DNA from: Candidatus Rifleibacteriota bacterium
GTDB taxonomy: Bacteria; Riflebacteria; Ozemobacteria; Ozemobacterales; Ozemobacteraceae
Length of the DNA: 64,000 nt
Direction: 5' to 3'
NCBI GenBank assembly: GCA_022704885.1
Contig: JAKJFO010000002.1
Span: 13,268-77,267, forward strand
This document shows, piece after piece, positions 28,129 to 37,250 of this stretch. A program made the translations under genes and the position numbers. Each line of letters begins with the position of its first letter. The first letter of the stretch is position 1. The notes beneath the pieces were generated by a model. That model was not told where the DNA came from. It made no database searches and was given only the letters and a program-made list of their open reading frames with translations.

Positions 28129-28652
28129 CTGTCTTCCATTTTCAGCATCTGAATCGTTACTGTCATCGAAACGTCGCTTTTGAGGCCTCCGGCCTGAAGA
28201 GTCTGCGAAGTCGCATTGGCGGTAATGCGGATGTAATCTTCGGTATAGCCCGGGTCGAGAGCATTTTCACGCTTGGTCAGACCAATACGTTCGATTGCGG
28301 TGACTCTTGCCGAACGACCGGCATTCTCAGCTGAGAAGCGGTTATCAAGGGTCTCGATCCTCAGATCGGCGATAAATGCCTCATACAAAGCGTCGGTTCG
28401 TTTCCCGACCGGCTCATCATGCTTGTAACGAAAGGCCGCATATAATTCGGTCGGGTGCGCCCTTATCTTGAGCTTGGCCGCCTCGATAGCGGAAACGCAT
28501 AGCAGTTCGAGCTGTGTTCGTTCGCTGGTAGCGATTTTTTCGAAGTTCTGATCGATAGAACGGCTCAACAGAAACGACGCAAAAATCAGCGAGGTGGTCA
28601 GGGTTGCAACCACCAGAACAATGACAACGCCACGGCGACTGGTTCTTTTCAT
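28125..28652 (-). CDS. PilX/GspK-like pseudopilin, cassette 2
   Basis: The 175-residue protein starts TSRRG|VVIVLVVATLTTSLIF, a prepilin-like signal without Glu5 (residue 5 is Leu), as in PilX/GspK. It has a short extracytoplasmic domain, so it is far smaller than the K-like proteins of cassettes 1 (686) and 3 (909). It is coupled by ATGA overlaps to the PilV-like gene before it and the PilW-like gene after it. Confidence 0.75.
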   Translation of the reverse strand: MKRTSRRGVVIVLVVATLTTSLIFASFLLSRSIDQNFEKIATSERTQLELLCVSAIEAAKLKIRAHPTELYAAFRYKHDEPVGKRTDALYEAFIADLRIETLDNRFSAENAGRSARVTAIERIGLTKRENALDPGYTEDYIRITANATSQTLQAGGLKSDVSMTVTIQMLKMEDR

Positions 28653-29167
28653 CCGAGATCCGCCTTGTAGACAAAAAGATTGAGACGTTCAGTGTTGCCT
28701 GTCATCTTTGATGTCCAGATAACTTCGAATTCGAGACGAAAATATCTCTTATAGGCCGTCATAGTAGCTGTAGTATCAGGATCAGGCATGGTAACGAACC
28801 AGAAATCCTTTTCGTCGGGATCTCTGGTGACATAGCGCGTGCGCAGTCGGTAAGTGAACTCAGTGCCATTGATCACGGCACTGGTTGGAATATGCACACT
28901 GTTGGAAGGATCTGACCCGAAAGTTTTGCCGAGCTCGACCGGGCTGCCAAGCGGAATGTCGCGGCCAGGCAGACCAAGAAGCGCGCGCAGATACGATGAA
29001 CTGCTGTGCATGGCTGCCAGATGGTCGGCATTGACCTGGGTGAAGGTGGTGCCGCGGCCGAAAAGGCCAACAAGAGGTATTACCGCAAAGGCAAAGATGG
29101 TAATGCCTATTATCACTTCGACAAGAGTCACGCCGCGATTCAGCGCGACACCACCACATCGCCACAT
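28649..29167 (-). CDS. PilV/GspI-like prepilin, cassette 2
   Basis: The 172-residue protein has a leader ending LNRG and a mature N-terminus VTLVEVIIGITIFAFAVIPL with Glu5. The Pro in the second half of the helix is typical of PilV/GspI-type minor pilins. The ATG at 29167 sits one base after the stop of the 1682-residue secreted-protein gene, whose last codons carry the GGAG ribosome-binding site. A longer in-frame reading to 29332 overlaps that gene and is not supported. Confidence 0.82.
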   Translation of the reverse strand: MWRCGGVALNRGVTLVEVIIGITIFAFAVIPLVGLFGRGTTFTQVNADHLAAMHSSSSYLRALLGLPGRDIPLGSPVELGKTFGSDPSNSVHIPTSAVINGTEFTYRLRTRYVTRDPDEKDFWFVTMPDPDTTATMTAYKRYFRLEFEVIWTSKMTGNTERLNLFVYKADLG

Positions 29168-29168
29168 G

Positions 29169-32100
29169 TCACTTCGCTCCGGTTCCGCTTCTTTCAGCTT
29201 CGGTCGTTGATTCGAGAACGCGTATCTGGAAGCGGCTCGGAATGATCGGGAAGTCGATATCGAGTTCCCGCGAGTTGCCACCAAGATCGACCACCTTGAG
29301 ATAGAACGAGTTAGTGCCACTTGAGTTACCACTCTTGTTTTTCAGCCCTGTTTTGACATCGGCGTTGCCGACACGGAAGACGTATGAAAGTGGCGTTCCG
29401 TCTGCATTCAGCAGCCGCAGCGGCGCTTCATCGTCCATCGACTTGACCGGGTTATCTTCGAACTGCTTCGAGTATAACACTCCGTGCTCATCTTTTACAT
29501 CTTCTGTGAATTTATAATAGATATTCCTGAAGTTGTTACGGTCGACGATCTTGCCAAACGGCGCTGCTGCGTCGTTCTGCCAGAACAGAACGTTATCGCG
29601 TACCGACAGGTCGAACACTATGACTTCGTCTTCGGCAAACCCCGGCGCGCCAGGATTCTCCGCGATAAAGGCCGCTTTAACATCGCTGTCTGCGAACTTG
29701 ATCATCGGATCATCGCGGCGGCTGATGTTCTTCTCAGTTATTGCCAGATTGCCAGCTGAATTCAGAGAATTTCTGCGATCGTAAACGTAGCCCGGTAAAG
29801 TGAAGGTGCTGCTGAAACTGCCGCTGACGAACTTCTGATCGGGGTCAAAAGCATGCCGCCAGTCGCCCAGCAAGCCGGCCCTGGAACCTTTAACCCTGTC
29901 CTTGAGCTCACTGCTGGCCCAGGGTAGAGCTCCAAACGGCTGTGTCGACGGGCCGAGGGGATTATCCTTCGCAATGTCAGCGAGAAGTTTGAGACTGCCA
30001 TCGTCAGGCAATGGCTTGTATTTTGCCGTGGCCAGGCGCAGATCAAGATTGGGGCGCTTGTTGTCAGTTATGCTGAAATAACCTTCGAGGCGGGTATAGT
30101 TTCTTGAACCGTCTTCGACCTCAAGCACATACTTGATCTTACCGGCGATATAATTCGAGAACTGGTGCTGAATCGTCATTTCACGATTTACCGGCGTGCC
30201 CAGCTGCTCTTTGGTCTTCGGCTCGATCACAGCGATGCGATGACCATCGATACGCTCAAGATTGAACTTGTCGATATCAGGCGAGAGATCGCCGTCATAT
30301 GCGGTAGAGAGCTTATCCTTGATCGCAGGCAGTATGATCGGAAACTCGTAACCATTCTGCGGTTCGAGCGTAAAGCGGCCGGCTGCGCCATCGATCTTCT
30401 GGAACCACAGGCGCGGGTACCACGAGCGGCGGGTACCACCGTTCTTGAGACCATCGTTCGGGCCGAAACCAGGATGATTGTCTTCGATACCAATCTGGAA
30501 CTTGGTCTGGTCACCAGTGTTGCCATATATAGTGTTGTTCACGACTGCGGCCATTTCGCTGCCATTGAATTCCATAAACTTAGGTATGGAAGGCGGCGTG
30601 ACATCGACCGTAAACGCCTTGCGCCGCCAGATGCTGGTCATGTCACGATCGAGATATCTGATCTTACCGTCATTATTCAGAACCAGCCGACTGTAGTCAG
30701 CGCCAAAGCGTGCCTTGTTGGCAGATTCCTGGCTGGGGTGATCGAGGTAGAAGTCACGGCGCATGCAGACCAGCGTCACGATTGTCTCATAGCCTTCGTT
30801 CGGGAAAGTCGGTATCGGAAGATCCCATTGATATTCTGAAGAGAACGATACCGTCTTGACTTCAAGGAAGCGACTGCCAACGCGCACCAGGTAGGTATTC
30901 ATCGCCGACTTGTCGATGTCAAGGTTCCCCTGGGCATCGCGGTCGGGGCGATAAGTGAAACTTCGCCAGTTTTCGACGGCGCCGCCCGGCTGATGGCGCT
31001 TGACTTCGATATTCATGCTGATCGGCTTGTCGAGCAGTATGCCGCTGAACGCTTCAAGATGCCCGGCTCCGGCCAGGTTGCCCTCGTTCAGGTCGGAGGT
31101 TTCGTTAACATTGCGGGCGAACTTGAGTTCGAGCTTTGCCTTGTAGGTATGAAGCGTGCCGGCGGCGTTGACCAGATCGAAGTTCTGGTCGAGATGTTCC
31201 TTGCCGTTAACCGATGCCCGCAGATAATACCAGTCGTTGTTGTTCATCGACGGAATACCGACGGGTCTGATATCGGTCGTTCTGGTTTCCGGGTAGGCTT
31301 TGAACGAACCTGAGAAATCGCGATTTCTCAGAGCTGCCGAATCGCCACCCCACTGTGGAGCATAGGTCGTGATGTTGCCGGGCCCGTTGAGCGTAAGCTT
31401 CGGGTCGTCAAAGTCAGCTGGAGTATGGTCATAAACGGTAACATCATAGGTAAGCGTTCGTGTCTGCGGAATGTCGGTGGCGGCGTAATAGACTATGATA
31501 CCGAGACCGTCGGTAACCGCCGTGACAATGCGCTGCGTGTATTTTACCGTGTGAATGACCGTGTATTTTCCAGCCTGCAGAAATTCATAAGTAAAACTGG
31601 TGCCGGCGCCAGTTCCACCCGGGACGTCTGGCGAAATGCGCCAGGTCTGCGACCAGGTGTCTGGCTTGATGATAACCATTTCTGCGCCTGAGAGGCTCCA
31701 GGTCTGCGGAATATCTTCGGGGATATCGTTCGGTCCGATGATATTGGTCGGGAGATATCTGACCTCAGTCGGCGGTTTAGGCGGTTCTTTAGGCTTTTCG
31801 GGATCAGACGAACCACCTTCGAGAGAGAAGCGGCGACCCAGCGAGAACTGATTGCCATCGCCAGAGTCATAAGCCCAGATTGTCGGGTTGATGAACTTGT
31901 AGTTGTATGATTCTTTGAGAACGAAATCAGTCTTGCCATCTGGCGGGTAAGCCGAGAATTTACCGCCGGCGATTACGCGGAAAGTCTTGTCGTTATCGGT
32001 CTGAACCGCATGCAACGGCGCCATACCGATTTTGTGCTGATATACCGTCGACAGCAGAAAGCCGTCTCTGGCTTTGATTTTGTCCCAGTCGGCCATGTCG

Positions 32101-34217
32101 TTCTTGTCATAGTAACCGTTACCATCAGCATCGCCGTAGATGAAAATGTTGCCCATCCAGCCGGATTCAACTGATTCGAGCTGGCCGATGCCCCATGGGT
32201 CACCCAGCGCATGCACAGTAGCATTGGTATTGTTGACCTTGTTGTAAAAGCAGCCTTTTGGATAAACTCTACCGGTCAGAGATTTCAGACGGCCCAGCAG
32301 GGTTCCGTCGGGGTAATCCATGGTAGTCTTGCGATACAGCTGTGCGAGAGTTGGCTGTGCCTGTGGCCCAAGGTTGGTCAGGAAGTTAGACCCGACTACG
32401 CCTGGATCGCTTTTTTCGTTGTAGCTCATCACAGTCGGCGAAAATTTGAAGTTCTTCGAAGAGGCGCCAGGAATTGGCTGAACATAGAATTCACCGACGA
32501 AGGCATTACCACGCCAGCCAATCTGCACGTATCTGTTTATAGTGCCGGTACCCTGATATACCTCTGGAATCACGACCGGACCAGCAGTTGCCATGAACCG
32601 GCGATTGGTGGCAAGCGCCGGAAAGGCGGCGAATCTGGCTCTGATCTGGGCAGAAAGTTCGCTGAATGCGGTCGGAAAGCTGACAAAAGCATGATGCCAG
32701 ACACTGCTGCAGTCATTGATATCTACTTTTCCATTTTCATCGAAATCTGCAGTCGGGAAAACCTTGTCAAAAAAATCTTTGTCGGCATTATCGACCTTGT
32801 CGTCATTATTGACGTCGAAAATTTTGTTAAAAACATACTTGACCGGGCCAGCTTTGGGTCTGCCATCAGAACCGAATATCGGCGGGTTATCACATTCTCT
32901 GATGTAACCGCGGGCTCTGGTCTGAGTGGTCGGATGAAGGGTATAGCCCTTGATAACGCCTGCGCAAGACAGCCAGTTGGACTGATCTATTGCTGTATAT
33001 GGCATGGGAGCGATTCTCTGGCCCTTGACGATAGTAGGTGTCGTAACCAGATACAATCTCGGTTCTGGGCCTTCGAGCGCCATGTAAACCGGCACATCGA
33101 CCTGGCCAAAACCAAGATTGGCGAGCATCTTGATGACATCTTTCATCTTGATCATGCCATCGAAAATCTTGCCGTATTCGATGTAGTATTTCTCTCTGGC
33201 GCCACTGCTGCCATTAAGCGAGTCACGCGACCATCTGAAGGTGATATTTACTTTGGTATCACCGATGGTGGGATACCAGATTCCGCTGACATCTACCCGC
33301 CATGTCGGGTTAATCGCAGGTCTGGGGTGTATCTCAGCCAGCAGTGATTTTGACGAATCAGGCGGTTTGATCTTGCCAAAAGTGTATTGATACCAGCTCA
33401 GATATACTTCATAAAACTCAACCTGATAGCTGAAAGTCAGATCTTTGATGCCAGTGATGTTTGAGTTGAAAAAATTGCCCGACTCAGGATTCGGATAGAT
33501 TTTATTTGTCTTTCTGACATAGGTTCTCGATATTGGATCCCACACAGTGCTGAAGGTTCTTATGGGGAAATTCTTCTTTTCAGGCTGCTTTACTTTGCGC
33601 AAAAAAGCACCGCGATCCCAGTAGTAGACTTCATGGTTGTTGTAACAGACATAATAGGTAGAACAACCACCGGACCAGCAATAGCTCCCTGGAGGAGGCC
33701 CGGCCCACGACACACAGCCACCTGACCAGCAGTAGGTTGCTGTGCGATGCCCGGTAGAATACCAGTAATTGATGAGATTCCAGTCATATTCGTTGCGCCA
33801 GTGCCAGTAATCGAGGGTCGAGCCGAGATTATACTCAACTTTGAGATTGTATCCAGGGGTAAGACGAAAGCCCGGCCCGTTCAACAATTCATATGAACCG
33901 ATCTTGTTTGGCCCGAAGTAAATGTAAGGCTTTTTGTCATAAACCATGGGCGAGAATGGAATATTGCGCTGTCTGCCCTCTTCACTGCCAAATTCCGCTG
34001 CCGGCAAAGTAAAATTGGTGTTCAGATTGACGTTGAACCAGTAATTATGTTTGAACGGGTATGCATCAGGAGCCGTGTAGATGATGTACGGCCCGGACGG
34101 TTTGGGGGTGTGCGGCGCCGGGTATGTATAACAGGCAAAAAGCTGCGACGACGCACAAATCATCATCAGACAGAGCAGCCAAAGCAACCCTGTTCCCGGA
34201 CTCTTCGAGGTTCTCAT
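29169..34217 (-). CDS. Giant secreted protein with dockerin-like calcium loops
   Basis: The 1682-residue protein has an N-terminal export signal (about 1-28, ending LFAC, which may be a lipobox). Seen features: two YCWSGGC repeats about 18 residues apart near residues 160-190; a pair of dockerin/EF-hand-type calcium loops near 467-510 (DVNNDDKVDNAD and DFDENGKVDIND); a third such loop near 696 (GDADGNGYYDKND); a PKD-like strand set near 880-900 (AGKYTVIHTVKYTQ); and long beta-rich, aromatic-rich stretches. No catalytic motif is seen. One base separates it from the PilV-like gene of cassette 2, so it is probably made with that tip complex. By context it could be a tip adhesin or exported cargo, like PilY1/PilC in role but not in sequence. 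AGGAGG eight bases upstream fixes the start. Confidence 0.75.
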   Translation of the reverse strand: MRTSKSPGTGLLWLLCLMMICASSQLFACYTYPAPHTPKPSGPYIIYTAPDAYPFKHNYWFNVNLNTNFTLPAAEFGSEEGRQRNIPFSPMVYDKKPYIYFGPNKIGSYELLNGPGFRLTPGYNLKVEYNLGSTLDYWHWRNEYDWNLINYWYSTGHRTATYCWSGGCVSWAGPPPGSYCWSGGCSTYYVCYNNHEVYYWDRGAFLRKVKQPEKKNFPIRTFSTVWDPISRTYVRKTNKIYPNPESGNFFNSNITGIKDLTFSYQVEFYEVYLSWYQYTFGKIKPPDSSKSLLAEIHPRPAINPTWRVDVSGIWYPTIGDTKVNITFRWSRDSLNGSSGAREKYYIEYGKIFDGMIKMKDVIKMLANLGFGQVDVPVYMALEGPEPRLYLVTTPTIVKGQRIAPMPYTAIDQSNWLSCAGVIKGYTLHPTTQTRARGYIRECDNPPIFGSDGRPKAGPVKYVFNKIFDVNNDDKVDNADKDFFDKVFPTADFDENGKVDINDCSSVWHHAFVSFPTAFSELSAQIRARFAAFPALATNRRFMATAGPVVIPEVYQGTGTINRYVQIGWRGNAFVGEFYVQPIPGASSKNFKFSPTVMSYNEKSDPGVVGSNFLTNLGPQAQPTLAQLYRKTTMDYPDGTLLGRLKSLTGRVYPKGCFYNKVNNTNATVHALGDPWGIGQLESVESGWMGNIFIYGDADGNGYYDKNDMADWDKIKARDGFLLSTVYQHKIGMAPLHAVQTDNDKTFRVIAGGKFSAYPPDGKTDFVLKESYNYKFINPTIWAYDSGDGNQFSLGRRFSLEGGSSDPEKPKEPPKPPTEVRYLPTNIIGPNDIPEDIPQTWSLSGAEMVIIKPDTWSQTWRISPDVPGGTGAGTSFTYEFLQAGKYTVIHTVKYTQRIVTAVTDGLGIIVYYAATDIPQTRTLTYDVTVYDHTPADFDDPKLTLNGPGNITTYAPQWGGDSAALRNRDFSGSFKAYPETRTTDIRPVGIPSMNNNDWYYLRASVNGKEHLDQNFDLVNAAGTLHTYKAKLELKFARNVNETSDLNEGNLAGAGHLEAFSGILLDKPISMNIEVKRHQPGGAVENWRSFTYRPDRDAQGNLDIDKSAMNTYLVRVGSRFLEVKTVSFSSEYQWDLPIPTFPNEGYETIVTLVCMRRDFYLDHPSQESANKARFGADYSRLVLNNDGKIRYLDRDMTSIWRRKAFTVDVTPPSIPKFMEFNGSEMAAVVNNTIYGNTGDQTKFQIGIEDNHPGFGPNDGLKNGGTRRSWYPRLWFQKIDGAAGRFTLEPQNGYEFPIILPAIKDKLSTAYDGDLSPDIDKFNLERIDGHRIAVIEPKTKEQLGTPVNREMTIQHQFSNYIAGKIKYVLEVEDGSRNYTRLEGYFSITDNKRPNLDLRLATAKYKPLPDDGSLKLLADIAKDNPLGPSTQPFGALPWASSELKDRVKGSRAGLLGDWRHAFDPDQKFVSGSFSSTFTLPGYVYDRRNSLNSAGNLAITEKNISRRDDPMIKFADSDVKAAFIAENPGAPGFAEDEVIVFDLSVRDNVLFWQNDAAAPFGKIVDRNNFRNIYYKFTEDVKDEHGVLYSKQFEDNPVKSMDDEAPLRLLNADGTPLSYVFRVGNADVKTGLKNKSGNSSGTNSFYLKVVDLGGNSRELDIDFPIIPSRFQIRVLESTTEAERSGTGAK

Positions 34218-34306
34218 ATGTCTACCCTCCTGGCAGCAAAATACGGCTCTCAGATCTTGAGCAACAATCTTTGCACGTTCAATCCCTGAAAAGTTCTTCT
34301 AATAAA

Positions 34307-34336
34307 GTTATACCCAAATTACAACCCTTACGACAA
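34307..34336 (-). promoter_or_regulatory. Putative promoter of the giant secreted-protein unit
   Basis: On the minus strand, TTGTCG (34336-34331), an 18-base spacer and TATAAC (34312-34307), 90 bases upstream of the ATG at 34217. Confidence 0.4.
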
Positions 34337-34409
34337 CGCAAACTTTTTTTACAGAGCCTGCAAAAAATTAGTCTAAATCATCAATATTAAGCCTGTATTT
34401 AGTTGCAAT

Positions 34410-34435
34410 CGCGGGCAGTACTGTGACTGCCCGCG
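34410..34435. terminator. Strong hairpin after the 34445-36037 gene
   Basis: Perfect 10-bp stem CGCGGGCAGT / ACTGCCCGCG with a 6-base loop, 9 bases past the stop of the minus-strand gene. It lacks a T-run, so it may be an attenuator or 3'-end stabiliser that lowers read-through into the giant gene. Confidence 0.55.
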
Positions 34436-34444
34436 AAACATGCA

Positions 34445-36037
34445 TTAATTACCGCTCACGCCGAGGGTTCCCTGTCCCGACTGCTCAGTCGAAGCTGGAG
34501 CAGCTGGCTGTTCAGTGGTGGTCATTATGGTCAGACCGGCCTGAAAGCGCTCAAGTGTCGTGCCGATTCCCGGCCAGGTCTGCTCAGCTATCGCGGCGGC
34601 CTGACTGTGGTTCTTCAGATAATCGTCCCAGACCTTGATGATATCGAGTGCGCCCTGCAGGCTGCCTGAACCCAGAGCAGCGTTGAATTTGGCAGCCGAA
34701 TCGATGACCGTGGCCTGCAGCAGCTGCTTCATGTTGTCATCAGCGTCTTTTGGCAGGTTAATACCTGTAGCTTTGCTGATTTCAGCTGCAAGTGCCGGAT
34801 TCTCTTTTGCAATTCTGCTCCACTTGTCAGCCAGTTCGACGGCTCTGGCGATATTGTTGTACCATTCTTCCGAACCCGGCTCGGCCTGCGCAAATTTTTC
34901 GCTGCACACGCCATGCTCGGCCAGATCTCTTCTGAAAGAATCGACATTTTCACTGCTGATCGTCGGGTCGACGCCTGCAAGCTGCGTGCGTGCAGCTACC
35001 AGATTGGCCACTGCCTGTGCCTTGTCGAAACCGAAATTCAAATCGCGACAGAGTGCATCACCGTATTCACCGGCAAAAATCGCTTCCCATTTCGTAATCA
35101 AAGCGATGGCGTCGGCCAGGCGGCCCTCGGCTACCGCTCTTTCGTAGGCCTTAACATCGAAAGCCCAGAGTTGAACGTATGTCGCCACATTGAAAACAGC
35201 TTTCCAGTTGGTCTTGTCAGTAGCTTTTCCTCCGTCGAAGGCGTTGAAAAGGTATTGCATCGCCGAAGCCCGTTTCGGATTGTCTTTTTCAAAAGCAAGC
35301 CATTTTTCGACAAGTGCGAATGCCTTGGTCGCGTCGCCCGTTCTGACCGCTTCACGCCATTCAGCATGATCTCTTTCGAATTCTTTCATGTCAGTCACGG
35401 TAGTCTGCGGATCGACTCCGGCAAATGAGTTGAAAGCTTCGGGAATCGGGCTGTTCGTGGCGTTCCAGGCCGAAACCACTCTTTGCCAGCCGGCACTGAC
35501 TCTGGCGGCCTCTTCATGCTTGCCCTCTCTGGCAAGGCGGCTGTATTCTTCGGCAGCGACAGCATAGGTTCTCATGATGCCATCTTTGATGGCCTGATCC
35601 ATTACCTGCCTCATCACTGCAACCGACGAATTGTTGGCGGCGGCAAATTCTTCAAAAATCGCAGGATTGTCGCGGAAATAGCTCTGTATGCCAATTGCAA
35701 ATTCTGCCGCCTTGACCGAATCCGTGATCATCAGAGAATTAAAATCATTGCAGATCACGCCGCAGGCTTCACGATAGACATTGTTCAGAACTGCGGTAAG
35801 CGATTCTTTTGTCACACCCTCACCGGCAGCAGCGGCGACTCCGGCTGCATCCTGACCGGCATACTCTACCCATTTTCTGGTTACATTGACCGCCGCGGCA
35901 TAATTCTTCGGCGTCGAATTCATATATTCCTGATACAGCGAATAATCAGCGGCCCACTGGTCAGCCGTTACCGCTGCCCCTGCCATACTCGTTACCAACA
36001 GACACAAAACCAATACACACAATAGTCTTTTTCCCAT
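34445..36037 (-). CDS. Exported helical-repeat protein ending in TLGVSGN
   Basis: Not recognised. The 530-residue product has a clear signal peptide (MGKRLLCVLVLCLLVTSMAGA) and is almost wholly helical, with several repeats of about 100 residues each containing a Trp-Lys or Trp-Glu pair and an Ala-rich helix (for example RKWVEYAGQD, VEKWLAFEKDNPKRA, ITKWEAIFAGE, ADKWSRIAKENPALA, IKVWDDYLKNHSQAA). It ends TLGVSGN, close to the TLGVSGY end of the ZAS-FecR protein encoded just upstream. AGGAGG five bases before the ATG at 36037 supports this start over 36112. It is 82 bases after the ZAS-FecR gene, so it belongs to the same ECF-controlled unit and may be its output. Confidence 0.7.
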   Translation of the reverse strand: MGKRLLCVLVLCLLVTSMAGAAVTADQWAADYSLYQEYMNSTPKNYAAAVNVTRKWVEYAGQDAAGVAAAAGEGVTKESLTAVLNNVYREACGVICNDFNSLMITDSVKAAEFAIGIQSYFRDNPAIFEEFAAANNSSVAVMRQVMDQAIKDGIMRTYAVAAEEYSRLAREGKHEEAARVSAGWQRVVSAWNATNSPIPEAFNSFAGVDPQTTVTDMKEFERDHAEWREAVRTGDATKAFALVEKWLAFEKDNPKRASAMQYLFNAFDGGKATDKTNWKAVFNVATYVQLWAFDVKAYERAVAEGRLADAIALITKWEAIFAGEYGDALCRDLNFGFDKAQAVANLVAARTQLAGVDPTISSENVDSFRRDLAEHGVCSEKFAQAEPGSEEWYNNIARAVELADKWSRIAKENPALAAEISKATGINLPKDADDNMKQLLQATVIDSAAKFNAALGSGSLQGALDIIKVWDDYLKNHSQAAAIAEQTWPGIGTTLERFQAGLTIMTTTEQPAAPASTEQSGQGTLGVSGN

Positions 36038-36119
36038 ACTTCCTCCTGTGAAATTGATTCCAACTTTAATTCCATAAACCATCAGACAGTCTCCTGAAGT
36101 CTTTCGCTTCAAGTGCTGA

Positions 36120-37250
36120 CTAATACCCTGAGACTCCCAATGTTGAATTAGATGCCCCTGTTGTCACATCTTCATTTCCCGACTGCCCTTCTTCTGACCC
36201 CTCTGTTTCGTCGAATTCAGGCAAAACATCTTCGATGTCAGCTTCTTCCGGCGCGCTGTCAGGTTCAGACGAAATCTGTTTCGTTGCGGAAGCCGGATAC
36301 ACGTCCATCGCCTCGAATGTTTGCGAAGAAACTTCATCACCCACGACCTTGTCATAATCCTGCAGGGGCTCAGGAACTGGCTGAAGCCTTTTCAGATCCA
36401 TGAGCGCAGTCACCGCTTCCCGGCCGATCTCTTTCATATCGAGAACCTTGCCGGAACTGGCGATCAGCAGAAGCTGACCAGCCCTCAGAACATTGCTTCC
36501 ATCAGCTTTTGACCTGAATTCTACAACCCCTTCCGAGACTCCGATGAAACTTGTGTCAGTTCCGATTTCCTGAACGAAAACTGTCCCAAGAACTGCAGTC
36601 AAGCCTAATGGTGTAGTTACTTCAATTGGAACTGGCGGAGCAAGAGGTTTGACTTTAAAAAGCACACGTCCCTGCTGCTGATAACCTGAACAGTTGCTGT
36701 CGCTTAGCTGAAAATGCGCATCTGGCCCGAGCGAAACCGTTGAACCCGAAGGAAATGTCAGCTCTACCTCAGCAAATTTGCGGGTTCTTACCGAATCACC
36801 TTTTGCAAGTGTATCTGAAACCGCTGCCAGAACATAATCAGGGGCTCCGGCAAGATGCTTTTCAACTTCCCGGTCGAGTCTGGTAATTGTGGCTAACGCC
36901 TCTGCAACAGTTGCGCTCTGGCTTCTTCCAGACGAGCCCGGCCTGACGTAGAAAACTGCCAGAATCAGAAAGCTGACGAGAGACAGCAAAGCCAGTTTCC
37001 AGACGACCGGCAAAGCACTACCAGACTTTTCCTCTCTGACGTGGCACTGCATTATCACCTTTTTCTTAATATCTGGAATGGCAGCCTTCATACCGGCAGG
37101 CAATCGTGCAAAAGACTGCTCTGCCAGTCTTTTCAAAAGAGCTGAACAAACCCGGCAGCTGTCGACATGCTCCCGCAGTTCCGTCGGGAGATTGACCAAC
37201 CCTGCTTCAGGACAGTTTTCCAGCCACTCTCGGAATTTATGACAACTCAT
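36120..37250 (-). CDS. ZAS zinc-finger anti-sigma protein with FecR domain
   Basis: The 376-residue protein has a ZAS motif H28-x3-C32-x2-C35 (HVDSCRVC), a membrane helix at about 84-102, a FecR-like extracytoplasmic domain (about 140-270: VELTFPSGSTVSLGPDAHF, VTTPLGLTAVLGTVFV, GVSEGVVEFRS) and an acidic tail (DEVSSQTFEAMDV onward) ending STLGVSGY. The ZAS part should hold the ECF sigma factor encoded immediately upstream, whose 3' end overlaps this gene by 14 bases. The acidic tail and the shared terminal motif with the next protein are unusual for FecR proteins. Confidence 0.85.
   Translation of the reverse strand: MSCHKFREWLENCPEAGLVNLPTELREHVDSCRVCSALLKRLAEQSFARLPAGMKAAIPDIKKKVIMQCHVREEKSGSALPVVWKLALLSLVSFLILAVFYVRPGSSGRSQSATVAEALATITRLDREVEKHLAGAPDYVLAAVSDTLAKGDSVRTRKFAEVELTFPSGSTVSLGPDAHFQLSDSNCSGYQQQGRVLFKVKPLAPPVPIEVTTPLGLTAVLGTVFVQEIGTDTSFIGVSEGVVEFRSKADGSNVLRAGQLLLIASSGKVLDMKEIGREAVTALMDLKRLQPVPEPLQDYDKVVGDEVSSQTFEAMDVYPASATKQISSEPDSAPEEADIEDVLPEFDETEGSEEGQSGNEDVTTGASNSTLGVSGY

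Noticed and set aside
32211..33347. 378-codon plus-strand open frame
   Set aside because: Antisense to the giant secreted-protein gene, which has a signal peptide, calcium loops and a strong ribosome-binding site. The antisense frame has none of these.
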